The notes beneath the pieces are model-generated. The model did no database searches, was not told the DNA's origin, and saw only the letters and a list, made by a program, of their open reading frames with translations. This document shows, piece after piece, positions 7,063 to 14,088 of a DNA stretch of 14,088 nt. The position numbers were made by a program, and so were the translations under genes. Location: positions 1 to 14,088 of the forward strand of contig DAOVKH010000016.1 of NCBI GenBank assembly GCA_030631875.1, given 5' to 3'. Source of the DNA: Deltaproteobacteria bacterium (GTDB lineage Bacteria; Desulfobacterota; GWC2-55-46; DRQE01). Every line of letters starts with the position of its first letter. Position 1 is the first letter of the stretch.

Positions 7063-8438
7063 AGATTATAACCTTTTATCTTATAAAGCAGGGCACGGTG
7101 GCTTATCTCCAATAACTCTGCAGCACGCGTCTTATTGCCTTTTGTTATCTCCATGGCCTTTACAATGAGCCTCTTTTCAAGGGCGATGCTGCCCTTCTTT
7201 ATGGATATAGTATCTAAGTCGCAGCCGTCGCCTGCGGCCTCGCCCTTCGTCCCGTTCTTCGCCCCTCTAATGCCAAAGGCAGGGAAACTATCAGAGGAGA
7301 GTATATCTGAGTCTTCAAGTATTACGGCTCTCTCTATAAGGTTCTCAAGCTCCCTTACATTGCCCGGCCAACCATACGACAGGAGCTTATTAAGAGCTTT
7401 ATCTGATAGCCCCTCGATACCCTTAGAGTACTTAAGAGCATAGCGGTCTATAAAGAGCTTGGCGAGCCCCGGTATATCCGAGCATCTATCTCTAAGCGGC
7501 GCTATGGCTATCGGTATTATATTGAGCCTGTAAAAGAGGTCTTCACGGAAGTTGCCCTTTGAGACCTCGGCCTCAAGGTCTCTGACCGTCGCGGCTACGA
7601 CCCGCGCGTCTATCTTCACATCCAACGTATCGCCAAGGCGTCGTATCTCGCCTTCCTGAAGCACGCGAAGGAGCTTTACCTGAAGCTCAAGGGGAAGCTC
7701 CCCTATCTCATCTAAGAATATCGTTCCGCCTTGAGCTTCCTCAAATAGACCGACCTTACTCCTTACGGCATCGGTAAACGCTCCCTTTACGTGCCCGAAT
7801 AGCTCGCTCTCAAGGAGGTTTTCGGGTATGGCACCGCAATTTACTGCAACAAAGGGCCCTTTGGCTCGTTTACCGGAGAAGTGCAGAGCCCTTGCTATGA
7901 GCTCCTTCCCTGTGCCTGTCTCTCCGGTTACGAGGACGGTCGTATCGTAGTCAGAGACCTTCCTTACGAATTCTAACATCTCCAACATGGATTTGTCTTC
8001 GGTATATATCTCTCCCGTATCGACGGCTCGCTCTTCCTTCAGGCGCTCGTTCTCTCTCTTGAGCTTCTCTCTCTCCTCGGCCTTCTTGAGTGTAAAGATT
8101 ATCTCCTCGACCTTAAAGGGTTTGGATATATAGTCGTAAGCACCGAGCTTCATGCACTCAAGGGCTACGTCCATCGTACCGTAAGCGCTCATCATTATAA
8201 TGGTCGCAGATGTCAGGGGACGCCCTCTGCGTCCTTTTTTTATCTTCTTTAAGAGTCCCGGACCATCCAAGCCCGGCATCCTTATATCCGAGAGTACGAA
8301 GTCAAAGTCTTCCTTCTCAAAGACCTTAAGCGCACTCTCCGCACCTTCGCAGACGACTGTATCGTAGCCCTCTTTCTTGAGTATAACGGAGAGCATGTGA
8401 CGCATACTCTCTTCGTCATCTATAACCAGTATCTTCAT
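7059..8438 (-). CDS. pilR: Sigma-54-dependent response regulator (NtrC/PilR family)
   Basis: This is a cytoplasmic transcription activator of 459 residues, full length for the family. The receiver domain (1-120) has the acidic pocket D7/D8/E9, phospho-acceptor D51 (LSDIRMPG) and K106 (SKPF). A charged coiled linker covers about 117-138. The AAA+ domain runs from about 145 to 385, with Walker A GETGTGKE (172-179), the sigma-54 contact loop at 219-224 reading GAFTDA instead of GAFTGA, Walker B FLDE (241-244), and WPGNVRELENLIERA (357-371). A C-terminal Fis-type helix-turn-helix (about 421-459, NKTRAAELLEISHRALLYKI) would bind DNA. The start ATG has GAGAGG 8 bases upstream, 15 bases after the kinase stop, so the two genes are co-transcribed. 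It probably activates the sigma-54 promoter just downstream of its own gene. The family is certain. The pilR name rests on position beside pilD and the pilin operon, because NtrC, ZraR and PilR look alike in sequence. Confidence 0.9.
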   Translation of the reverse strand: MKILVIDDEESMRHMLSVILKKEGYDTVVCEGAESALKVFEKEDFDFVLSDIRMPGLDGPGLLKKIKKGRRGRPLTSATIIMMSAYGTMDVALECMKLGAYDYISKPFKVEEIIFTLKKAEEREKLKRENERLKEERAVDTGEIYTEDKSMLEMLEFVRKVSDYDTTVLVTGETGTGKELIARALHFSGKRAKGPFVAVNCGAIPENLLESELFGHVKGAFTDAVRSKVGLFEEAQGGTIFLDEIGELPLELQVKLLRVLQEGEIRRLGDTLDVKIDARVVAATVRDLEAEVSKGNFREDLFYRLNIIPIAIAPLRDRCSDIPGLAKLFIDRYALKYSKGIEGLSDKALNKLLSYGWPGNVRELENLIERAVILEDSDILSSDSFPAFGIRGAKNGTKGEAAGDGCDLDTISIKKGSIALEKRLIVKAMEITKGNKTRAAELLEISHRALLYKIKGYNL

Positions 8439-8453
8439 GCCTGATGCCTCTCT

Positions 8454-10025
8454 CTATACGCCTCTGTCTTCTCTTAAGATTAGTACCTTAAATTCAGTTC
8501 CGCCTTCGGGACGGTTCGCTACCTCTATCATACCGCCGAATGCCTTTATAATACTCTCGGAGACAAATAAGCCGAGGCCTGTTCCGTGGCCTGCCTCCTT
8601 TGTCGTAAAGAAGGGGTCGAATATCTTCTCCATATCTTCTGCAGGTACGCCCGGGCCGTTATCCATAAACGATATAGCGACGAACTCGCGTGCCCTTTCA
8701 GCGCGCTTTGCAATTGCGCCGCCGCGCACCTCCCCGTCCTCATCCTCATTAAGGCCTATTCGTTCAAGAGATGTCTTAACGATAAGCACCCCTTTAGCCT
8801 CCATTGCATCCGAGGCATTGGAGAATAAGTTTATAAAGACTTGACGAAGCTTGTCTTCGTCTATAAGTACGCCTGCGGAGTCTCCGCTAAAGTCAAAGTT
8901 CAGGGTCAATTGCTCTTCGTCCTTTGCCATTGGCTCGAGTGTTTCTCTTAAGAGTGCCTCTACGTCTACGATATCGAGCGGCGTCTTGGCCGTCCTAGAT
9001 AGGTCGAGGAACTCGCGCACTATCTTATCTATACGCCCAAGCTCACGCTCTGCTCTCGTAATTATATCACGCCCCTCGTCGCCCTCAAGGTCGCCCCTTG
9101 CGAGTATGCCCAAGTATCCGCTCAAGGCTCCGAGCGGATTGCCTATCTCATGGGCAATGCCTGCGGCAAGGCGTCCGACGGCGGCAAGGGTCGTAGTCCT
9201 CAACAGTTCTTCTCTTGCGCTAAGTAGCTCTGTGTTAGTCTCTTCGAGTGTCGTTATCTCTGCTTCAAGCTTTGTGGCCATGGTGTTGAAGGCTCTGCCC
9301 AAGCGGCCTATCTCATCGGCGCGAACTATGTCGGCTCTCTCGTCAAGATCTCCGGCGGCTATCTTAGTGGCCGCCTGCTCAAGCTTTCTCAATGGGCGCA
9401 CTATATGTGCCGAGATTAGATATATGCCAAATGCCATGATTATTATCGAATCTATGATGGCATAGAATATTATAAAACTGCGAAGCCCCTTCAGGTGCGC
9501 GGCAACGCCACTCATCGAAAGTGCGAAGTCCGCGGTATAATTCGCCCGCTGACCAACCTTATCGGTAACCGAGACGTAGAGCATAGTAACAGGGCCTTCG
9601 AATATGCCTCCGCCGCCGACCCTATATATATACAGCCCCTCCGATGAGACGAGCATACTGCCCTTACTCTTCGGAAGGTCTCCGTGAGAAAAGACGACCT
9701 TCCCTCTTGAATCCTTTATGACCATAGAAGATATGGCGGCCTCGGTAACTATAGCGGCGGCAACCCTTGCAACCTTTTCATCGGCACCGGGACCGCTCTC
9801 CTTCAGCAGTGTGGTTCTAAGCAGTAAGCCCGCGAGCTTTGCCTCATCGCTCTTTGTCATAAGCGTACTGCTCTGCAAGACCGATACACTTATGATTCCT
9901 ATCAGACCTATAGCCGCTATCGTCGTTACAACGATACCGGTTATGAGCTGGCCTCTGATGCCAAGCTCTCTTTTGAGTTGGCTTCGAAGATAACTTAAAA
10001 GACTGCCTTTAGTCTCTCCACTCAT
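8454..10025 (-). CDS. Membrane sensor histidine kinase (HAMP, HisKA, HATPase), partner of the adjacent regulator
   Basis: This kinase would autophosphorylate and pass phosphate to D51 of the next gene's product. Counted from the ATG at 10025 (523 residues): transmembrane helix about 24-51, an extracytoplasmic sensor of about 130 residues (52-180), a second helix about 181-205, HAMP about 206-260, H-box AHEIGNPLGAL with phospho-His292, N-box INLFSNASDAM (Asn403), G1 DNGPGVP (about 455-461), F-box FDPFFTTKE and G2 GTGLGLF (481-487). HEIGNP is typical of NtrB/ZraS-type kinases. The ATG overlaps the pilD stop as ATGA, which is why I prefer it to the GTG at 10034, which would add three residues. 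Pseudomonas PilS has six membrane helices and a PAS domain; this protein instead has two helices and a periplasmic sensor, so I give no pilS symbol. The signal sensed cannot be read from the sequence. Confidence 0.93.
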   Translation of the reverse strand: MSGETKGSLLSYLRSQLKRELGIRGQLITGIVVTTIAAIGLIGIISVSVLQSSTLMTKSDEAKLAGLLLRTTLLKESGPGADEKVARVAAAIVTEAAISSMVIKDSRGKVVFSHGDLPKSKGSMLVSSEGLYIYRVGGGGIFEGPVTMLYVSVTDKVGQRANYTADFALSMSGVAAHLKGLRSFIIFYAIIDSIIIMAFGIYLISAHIVRPLRKLEQAATKIAAGDLDERADIVRADEIGRLGRAFNTMATKLEAEITTLEETNTELLSAREELLRTTTLAAVGRLAAGIAHEIGNPLGALSGYLGILARGDLEGDEGRDIITRAERELGRIDKIVREFLDLSRTAKTPLDIVDVEALLRETLEPMAKDEEQLTLNFDFSGDSAGVLIDEDKLRQVFINLFSNASDAMEAKGVLIVKTSLERIGLNEDEDGEVRGGAIAKRAERAREFVAISFMDNGPGVPAEDMEKIFDPFFTTKEAGHGTGLGLFVSESIIKAFGGMIEVANRPEGGTEFKVLILREDRGV

Positions 10026-10840
10026 ACATTCCACAACGTATTAATGTACCAACCTATGATAGCCTCGCCACAGAAGATATATATGAGCGCGCCTATCGCC
10101 AAGAACGGCCCGAATGGCAGTGCGTACTTTGCCTTCTTGCCGAATATAACCATAAAGCCTACGCCGACTAAAGCACCGAAGGTCGATGCTCCAAAGAGTG
10201 TGAAGACCACACCCTTCCACCCAATAAACGCCCCTATCATGGCGAGCAGCTTTACATCTCCGCCGCCCATGCCCTCTGTTCCGGTGACGAGGTGATAGAT
10301 GAGTGCTACCCCTAAGAGTACGCCCCCGCCGACGACTATACCAGTAAAGGAGAAGAGTACGCCCTCCAATATATCGGGATACCTCATCGCAATAGTTGCT
10401 ATAAAGCCTACGGCTATCATCGGAAGGCTTATGACGTCCGGTATTATCCTATGGGTAAGGTCTATGAAGGTGATGGTTATAAGTGCCGTCGTAAGGACGC
10501 CGAATAAGAGGAACTCGCCGCTCAAGCCAAAACGCACATAGAGGGCTATCGCAAAGGTCGCCGTCAATACCTCTACGAACGGGTACTTTATCGATATAGG
10601 AAAACTACAATTGCGGCACCTGCCGCGAAGCATGATGAAGCTCAAGACGGGTATATTATCGTAGAAGCGTATCGCTCTGCCGCAGGAAGGACAACTCGAC
10701 GAAGGCGAGACTATGGATTTTTTCTCAGGTATACGGTAGATACAAACATTTAAAAAACTACCGATGAGTGAACCGAAGACTCCTACTGCCACGTATAGAT
10801 ATAGCTCCGGCATTAACGCAATGGATTCGAGTATAGTCAT
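10022..10840 (-). CDS. pilD: Type IV prepilin leader peptidase / N-methyltransferase
   Basis: This inner-membrane aspartic protease cleaves type IV prepilins after the conserved Gly and methylates the new N-terminal residue. The 272 residues are full length. The cytoplasmic zinc-site cysteines are C50/C53 and C75/C78 (CPSC, CRNC), in the N-terminal domain associated with methyltransferase activity. The two catalytic aspartates are D127 (IDLTHRIIPD) and D195 in GMGGGDVKLLAMIG. The rest is about eight hydrophobic helices. The three prepilins encoded further along are its obvious substrates, and it may serve other type II/IV systems elsewhere in the genome. It starts 35 bases after the HEPN gene with a weak ribosome site (AAGGAAAG about 15 bases upstream) and overlaps the kinase gene by 4 bases. 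Identification is secure. Confidence 0.97.
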   Translation of the reverse strand: MTILESIALMPELYLYVAVGVFGSLIGSFLNVCIYRIPEKKSIVSPSSSCPSCGRAIRFYDNIPVLSFIMLRGRCRNCSFPISIKYPFVEVLTATFAIALYVRFGLSGEFLLFGVLTTALITITFIDLTHRIIPDVISLPMIAVGFIATIAMRYPDILEGVLFSFTGIVVGGGVLLGVALIYHLVTGTEGMGGGDVKLLAMIGAFIGWKGVVFTLFGASTFGALVGVGFMVIFGKKAKYALPFGPFLAIGALIYIFCGEAIIGWYINTLWNV

Positions 10841-10875
10841 TGTATTATATTGATACTTTCCTTAGAAGTTATCCG

Positions 10876-11298
10876 CTAAAAGCTGTCGGGCAGATGCATC
10901 TTACGTGCCTCTATGACAATCGCTACTATATCGGCGGAGAAGAGAATGGCCTCACGCGCGTCTCTTTCGTTTATGACCTCGGCCGGTATGCCACCCGGTA
11001 TTGCATCCGGGAAGCGGCTCGTCTTATAGTAGAGATCGAGCCTACCCGCACCGCCAACGAAAGGCTTCAAGGCTTCGTCGTATGTAATGGCACGCTCCAG
11101 AAGCTCTACGACGGAACGCGTCTCGTGTGCGTCTTCTTTATTAAGAAAGAGGAATGCCCTCAAGGCCTTTGCCGCCGCCTGTTGGGCAAGGAAGCATACG
11201 ACCGAATGAAAACCACCCTCTAAGTTCCAATCGCCGGCTCTTTGGTCGTACTCGGCCTGACGAAGCCACCTGTCGAATTCTTTATCGAGTGTTTCCAT
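10876..11298 (-). CDS. HEPN domain protein
   Basis: This small soluble protein of 140 residues has a helical HEPN fold (PF05168-like). The pattern is WLRQAEYDQRA at 11-21, then SVVCFLAQQAAAKALRAFL at 32-50, H58, and LDLYYKTSRFPDAIPGG at 87-103. That order of aromatic/QAAxKAL helix and YY-T-R-PDA loop is characteristic of the family. HEPN proteins often pair with MNT nucleotidyltransferases as toxin-antitoxin or nucleotide-binding modules, but no MNT gene is present here. The Rx4-6H catalytic motif of RNase-type HEPN toxins is also absent: H31, H58 and H135 lack a correctly spaced Arg before them. A strong AGGAGG sits 9 bases before the ATG. It lies 21 bases after argJ and 35 before pilD, so it is probably in the same transcript. 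The domain call is good; the biological role is unknown. Confidence 0.85.
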   Translation of the reverse strand: METLDKEFDRWLRQAEYDQRAGDWNLEGGFHSVVCFLAQQAAAKALRAFLFLNKEDAHETRSVVELLERAITYDEALKPFVGGAGRLDLYYKTSRFPDAIPGGIPAEVINERDAREAILFSADIVAIVIEARKMHLPDSF

Positions 11299-11319
11299 TA
11301 TAAAAAACCTCCTCTGCTT

Positions 11320-12546
11320 CTAAGTCCTGTACTGCGAATTGAGTTTAACGTAGCCGTAAGAGAGATCCGTCGTCCAGAGCGTATAGGTGCCCTTGCCTGA
11401 CTTCATGTCAACCATCAATTCCACGTCGCGTTTTTTCATGACGCGCGCCGCCGCCAATTCTTTACCCGTATCAACGCCTCTGGCAAATACCTTAACGCCA
11501 CCTATTACTATATCGGTCTTTTCAGGGTTCACGCTCACATCTATTGACCCAAGCTCGGCTATTATGCGCCCCCAATTAGGGTCTCCTCCAAAGAGTGCCG
11601 TCTTGACGAGTATGGACTCAGCGAGCGCGCGTGCCGCGCGCTCGGCTTTCGTTGCTGAGGCCGCGCCCTTTACCGTAAGCTCGACGAACTTCGTCGCCCC
11701 CTCGCCGTCGCGCACTATCATGTGGGCAAGCCTCAATGACAGCTCATTTAATAATTGAGAAAATTTCTTATAGGCCAAAGACGCAGGTTTTATAAGCTCT
11801 CCGCCTGCCGCGCCATTTGCGAATATCAGTGCCGTATCATTCGTTGACATACCGCCGTCAACGGTTATGCGATTAAAGGAACCGCCAACGGCCTCCTTCA
11901 ATGCCTTCCTTAAAGCGGCGGCCGAAATATTGGCATCGGTCATAAAGTAGGCAAGCATAGTTGCCATATCGGGGCGTATCATGCCCGCGCCCTTTGCTAT
12001 GGCCGTTATGGTGATGACCTCGTCGCCTATTTGAACCTTACCTGAGATGGTCTTCATAGAGGCATCGGTCGTCATTATAGCCTCGGCCGCCGAGGTGAAG
12101 CCTTCGGCACTGAGTGCCTTAACGAGCTTCGGTATACCTCTCTCTATCTTCAATACATCCAAAGGTACGCCTATGACACCTGTACTCGACACCAACATCT
12201 CGCCTGACTTGAGGCCAAGCTCGCGCTCTATGGCCTTGAGTGTCTTATCTGTCGCGCGGATACCTGCCTTGCCCGTACAGGCGTTGGCATTGCCGCTGTT
12301 GATTATAACGCCTTTTGAACGCCCTGTCTTTGTGCGCACGATATCGACATCTATGCTTGAGGCTTTTACGCGGTTGGTCGTAAATACGCCGGCAACACGG
12401 GCCGGCAAGTCGCTTACGATGAGTGCTAAATCTTTAGTGCGGGTGGTTTTTATTCCAACGGATACGCCTGCGGCTCGAAAGCCCTTTACCTTAAGCGGAC
12501 GCTTTGTTATTGACTTTATATGGTTTACGGAAGTCTTAGGTTTCAC
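11320..12546 (-). CDS. argJ: Glutamate N-acetyltransferase / amino-acid acetyltransferase
   Basis: ArgJ moves the acetyl group from N-acetylornithine to glutamate, and in bifunctional forms also makes N-acetylglutamate from acetyl-CoA, in the arginine pathway of the cytoplasm. The 408 residues are full length. The self-cleavage site is visible in KGAGMIRPDMATMLAYF, where the chain would split between Ala195 and the nucleophile Thr196. Other family signatures are GVFTTNRVKA (53-62), INSGNANACTG (82-92), DGGMSTNDT and the C-terminal TTDLSYGYVKLNSQYRT. The start is a GTG at 12546 with GGAGG 10 bases upstream. It follows secA by 45 bases. Whether the enzyme is mono- or bifunctional cannot be decided from sequence; presence or absence of argA and argE elsewhere would tell. 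Identification is secure. Confidence 0.97.
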   Translation of the reverse strand: MKPKTSVNHIKSITKRPLKVKGFRAAGVSVGIKTTRTKDLALIVSDLPARVAGVFTTNRVKASSIDVDIVRTKTGRSKGVIINSGNANACTGKAGIRATDKTLKAIERELGLKSGEMLVSSTGVIGVPLDVLKIERGIPKLVKALSAEGFTSAAEAIMTTDASMKTISGKVQIGDEVITITAIAKGAGMIRPDMATMLAYFMTDANISAAALRKALKEAVGGSFNRITVDGGMSTNDTALIFANGAAGGELIKPASLAYKKFSQLLNELSLRLAHMIVRDGEGATKFVELTVKGAASATKAERAARALAESILVKTALFGGDPNWGRIIAELGSIDVSVNPEKTDIVIGGVKVFARGVDTGKELAAARVMKKRDVELMVDMKSGKGTYTLWTTDLSYGYVKLNSQYRT

Positions 12547-12591
12547 GGGGTTACGCCCTCCAAATAAAGAAGAACCCTTGCGGGTCGTTCC

Positions 12592-14088
12592 TTAAGAGTT
12601 GTCTTTATCGCAACACTTCTTATACTTCTTACCGCTGCCGCAAGGGCACGGCTCATTCCTGCCGACCTTATCTACGGCTCTACGCACGGGGCGTTGTTTC
12701 TCGGCTCTTTGCTGGCCTTCGCCGTCGCCGCCCTGAGACTGCGCGCTCGCCACCTCGTCACGGCCGTAAGTCATGGCCTGCTCCTTCGGACGTATATCAT
12801 TCATGGTGTCGGCCGCGCCTGCAGGCTCGACCTTTACCTTAAACAACCTCTCCGCTACCTCGCCCTTCATCCTGAATAGCATCTCGGCGAATAACTCAAA
12901 GCCCTCGCGCTTATACTCATTTAGCGGATTCTTCTGCCCGTAGCCTCTAAGCCCTATGCCGCCCTTAAGGTGATCCATCGTCAGGAGGTGATCCTTCCAG
13001 AGATTATCTATCGTTATGAGCATTAACATCTTTTCGACCTCGCTCATGACTTTGTCGCCAACGTTCTCGACCTTCTCTTCATAACGCTTCCAGGAGTCTT
13101 CGACTATACGCTCGGTAAGGGCTTCCGTATTACCGGAAGAAGCATCTATCGTTATGCCGAAGACACCCTCCAGGTTTTCATTCAAATCCTCCAAGTCCCA
13201 CTCAGAGGAATCCGTCTTCTCGTCTATATGGGTATCGACTATCCCCTCGGCGACCTCTTCTATGAATTCCTTAAATAACTCACGCAGACCTTCTGAGTCT
13301 AATACCTTTCTGCGATACTCATAGACGACTTGGCGTTGCTGGTTCATAACGTCGTCATACTCAAGCAAATGTTTTCTTATATCAAAGTTATGCGCTTCGA
13401 CCTTCTTCTGCGCACCTTCGACGGCTCGTGATACGATACTGTGCTCTATCGGGGTATCTTCATCCATGCCGAGCCTATCCATGATAGAGCCTATGCGCTC
13501 GCTTCCGAATATACGCATCAGGTCGTCTTCCAATGAAAGGTAAAAGCGCGTTGACCCGGGGTCTCCCTGACGTCCGGCACGCCCTCTAAGCTGATTATCG
13601 ATCCTCCGTGATTCATGGCGCTCTGTGCCTACTATATGGAGTCCTCCGAGGGCCAAGACCTCTTGCCTCTCGGCCTCGCAGGCAATGGTTGCTTCTTCAA
13701 GAGCCTTTGCGTATGCCCCGGTGGTGTCGTCCTTCGGTGCCTTCTCCGAGGCCATGGCTTCGGGGTTTCCGCCAAGTACGATATCGGTTCCACGCCCCGC
13801 CATATTCGTAGATAATGTTACCGAGCCTATGCGTCCGGCCTGTGCGACGATATATGCCTCCCGCTCATGCTGTTTGGCATTCAAGACATTATGCTTAAGT
13901 CCCGCCTGCTTTAACATCTTTGAGAGCTTCTCGGAGTCTTCGATAGATATCGTACCGACAAGTACGGGCCTGCCCGTCTCACGCAGCTCTTCTATATCGC
14001 GTATTACTGCTCTGAACTTCTCGGCACCGGTCTTGTAGATAAGGTCGGGCGGATCTTTTCGCATAAGTTCTTTATTCGTAGGAATGAC
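12592..14088 (-). CDS. secA: Protein translocase ATPase SecA, C-terminal half (N-terminus beyond window)
   Basis: SecA is the motor that pushes unfolded preproteins through SecYEG. The frame is open to the right edge (first in-window residues VIPTNKEL), so about the last 498 residues are present and the first Walker A/B half is outside. Counting from the edge, nucleotide-binding fold 2 shows VLVGTIS (42-48), HNVLNAKQHE (67-76), TNMAGRGTDIVLGG (94-107) and the motif VI region GTERHESRRIDNQLRGRAG (154-172). The helical scaffold and wing follow, with NFDIRKHLLEYDDVMNQQR (234-252) and LWKDHL (363-368). A Gln/Arg-rich linker (about 440-475) leads to the SEC-C zinc tail VGRNEPCPCGSGKKYKKCC, with ligands C481, C483, C492 and C493. 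The tail's last ligand is Cys rather than His, a common natural form. The motifs look intact. Identification is secure. Confidence 0.98.
   Translation of the reverse strand, partial: VIPTNKELMRKDPPDLIYKTGAEKFRAVIRDIEELRETGRPVLVGTISIEDSEKLSKMLKQAGLKHNVLNAKQHEREAYIVAQAGRIGSVTLSTNMAGRGTDIVLGGNPEAMASEKAPKDDTTGAYAKALEEATIACEAERQEVLALGGLHIVGTERHESRRIDNQLRGRAGRQGDPGSTRFYLSLEDDLMRIFGSERIGSIMDRLGMDEDTPIEHSIVSRAVEGAQKKVEAHNFDIRKHLLEYDDVMNQQRQVVYEYRRKVLDSEGLRELFKEFIEEVAEGIVDTHIDEKTDSSEWDLEDLNENLEGVFGITIDASSGNTEALTERIVEDSWKRYEEKVENVGDKVMSEVEKMLMLITIDNLWKDHLLTMDHLKGGIGLRGYGQKNPLNEYKREGFELFAEMLFRMKGEVAERLFKVKVEPAGAADTMNDIRPKEQAMTYGRDEVASAQSQGGDGEGQQRAEKQRPVRRAVDKVGRNEPCPCGSGKKYKKCCDKDNS

Noticed and set aside
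5748..9993. Plus-strand open frames opposite pilV, fimU, the regulator and the kinase
   Set aside because: They are fully covered by well-identified minus-strand genes and have shadow-like low-complexity composition.
10026..10034. GTG start for the histidine kinase at 10034
   Set aside because: The ATG at 10025 forms the common ATGA overlap with the pilD stop; the GTG has no visible ribosome site.
12572..12590. Hairpin with GCAA loop (ACCC-GCAA-GGGT core) between secA and argJ
   Set aside because: The stem is short with a mismatch and is not followed by a real T-run; read-through into argJ is likely. Too weak to call a terminator.

Overview
The window is a compact bacterial segment in which every gene reads on the minus strand, so gene order runs from right to left. 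It contains the C-terminal half of secA, complete argJ, a small HEPN-domain gene, pilD (prepilin peptidase), a membrane histidine kinase, a sigma-54-dependent response regulator, then three minor-pilin genes (FimU/GspH-like, PilV-like, PilW-like). The PilW-like gene is enormous: an open frame covers bases 1-5685 without a stop and leaves the window at base 1. The open frames on the plus strand opposite it are shadows.

Organism: the order secA-argJ followed by pilD, a kinase/NtrC-type regulator pair and fimU-pilV-pilW resembles the type IV pilus region of Geobacter and other Desulfobacterota, as far as I recall that synteny. Diderm features (HAMP kinase with an extracytoplasmic sensor, type IV minor pilins, PilD, SecA with a zinc tail) fit this. 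Base composition is moderate and isoleucine ATA is used very often in all genes, so nothing looks recently imported. I assign a Desulfobacterota-like diderm with moderate confidence and no genus.

Layout: 12592-14088 secA (N-terminal half lies beyond the right edge); 11320-12546 argJ; 10876-11298 HEPN protein; 10022-10840 pilD; 8454-10025 histidine kinase (ATGA overlap with pilD); 7059-8438 NtrC-family regulator; 6979-7058 intergenic region with a textbook sigma-54 promoter and two inverted repeats; 6265-6939 FimU-like; 5702-6199 PilV-like; 1-5685 giant PilW-like. There is no gene-free stretch over 300 bases, and I found no tRNA, rRNA, insertion sequence or CRISPR array.

How they work together: SecA supports export across the inner membrane. 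PilD would cleave and methylate the three minor prepilins, each of which has the G|F...E5 signal. The kinase/regulator pair probably drives the sigma-54 promoter placed directly in front of the minor-pilin operon. The minor pilins would prime pilus assembly and, in the case of the giant PilW, display more than 1,600 residues of FN3/Ig-like modules, presumably at the pilus tip. That giant modular minor pilin, with recurring cysteine pairs at its domain ends, is the most unusual thing in the window. argJ (arginine synthesis) and the HEPN gene are neighbours with no obvious functional link to the pilus.
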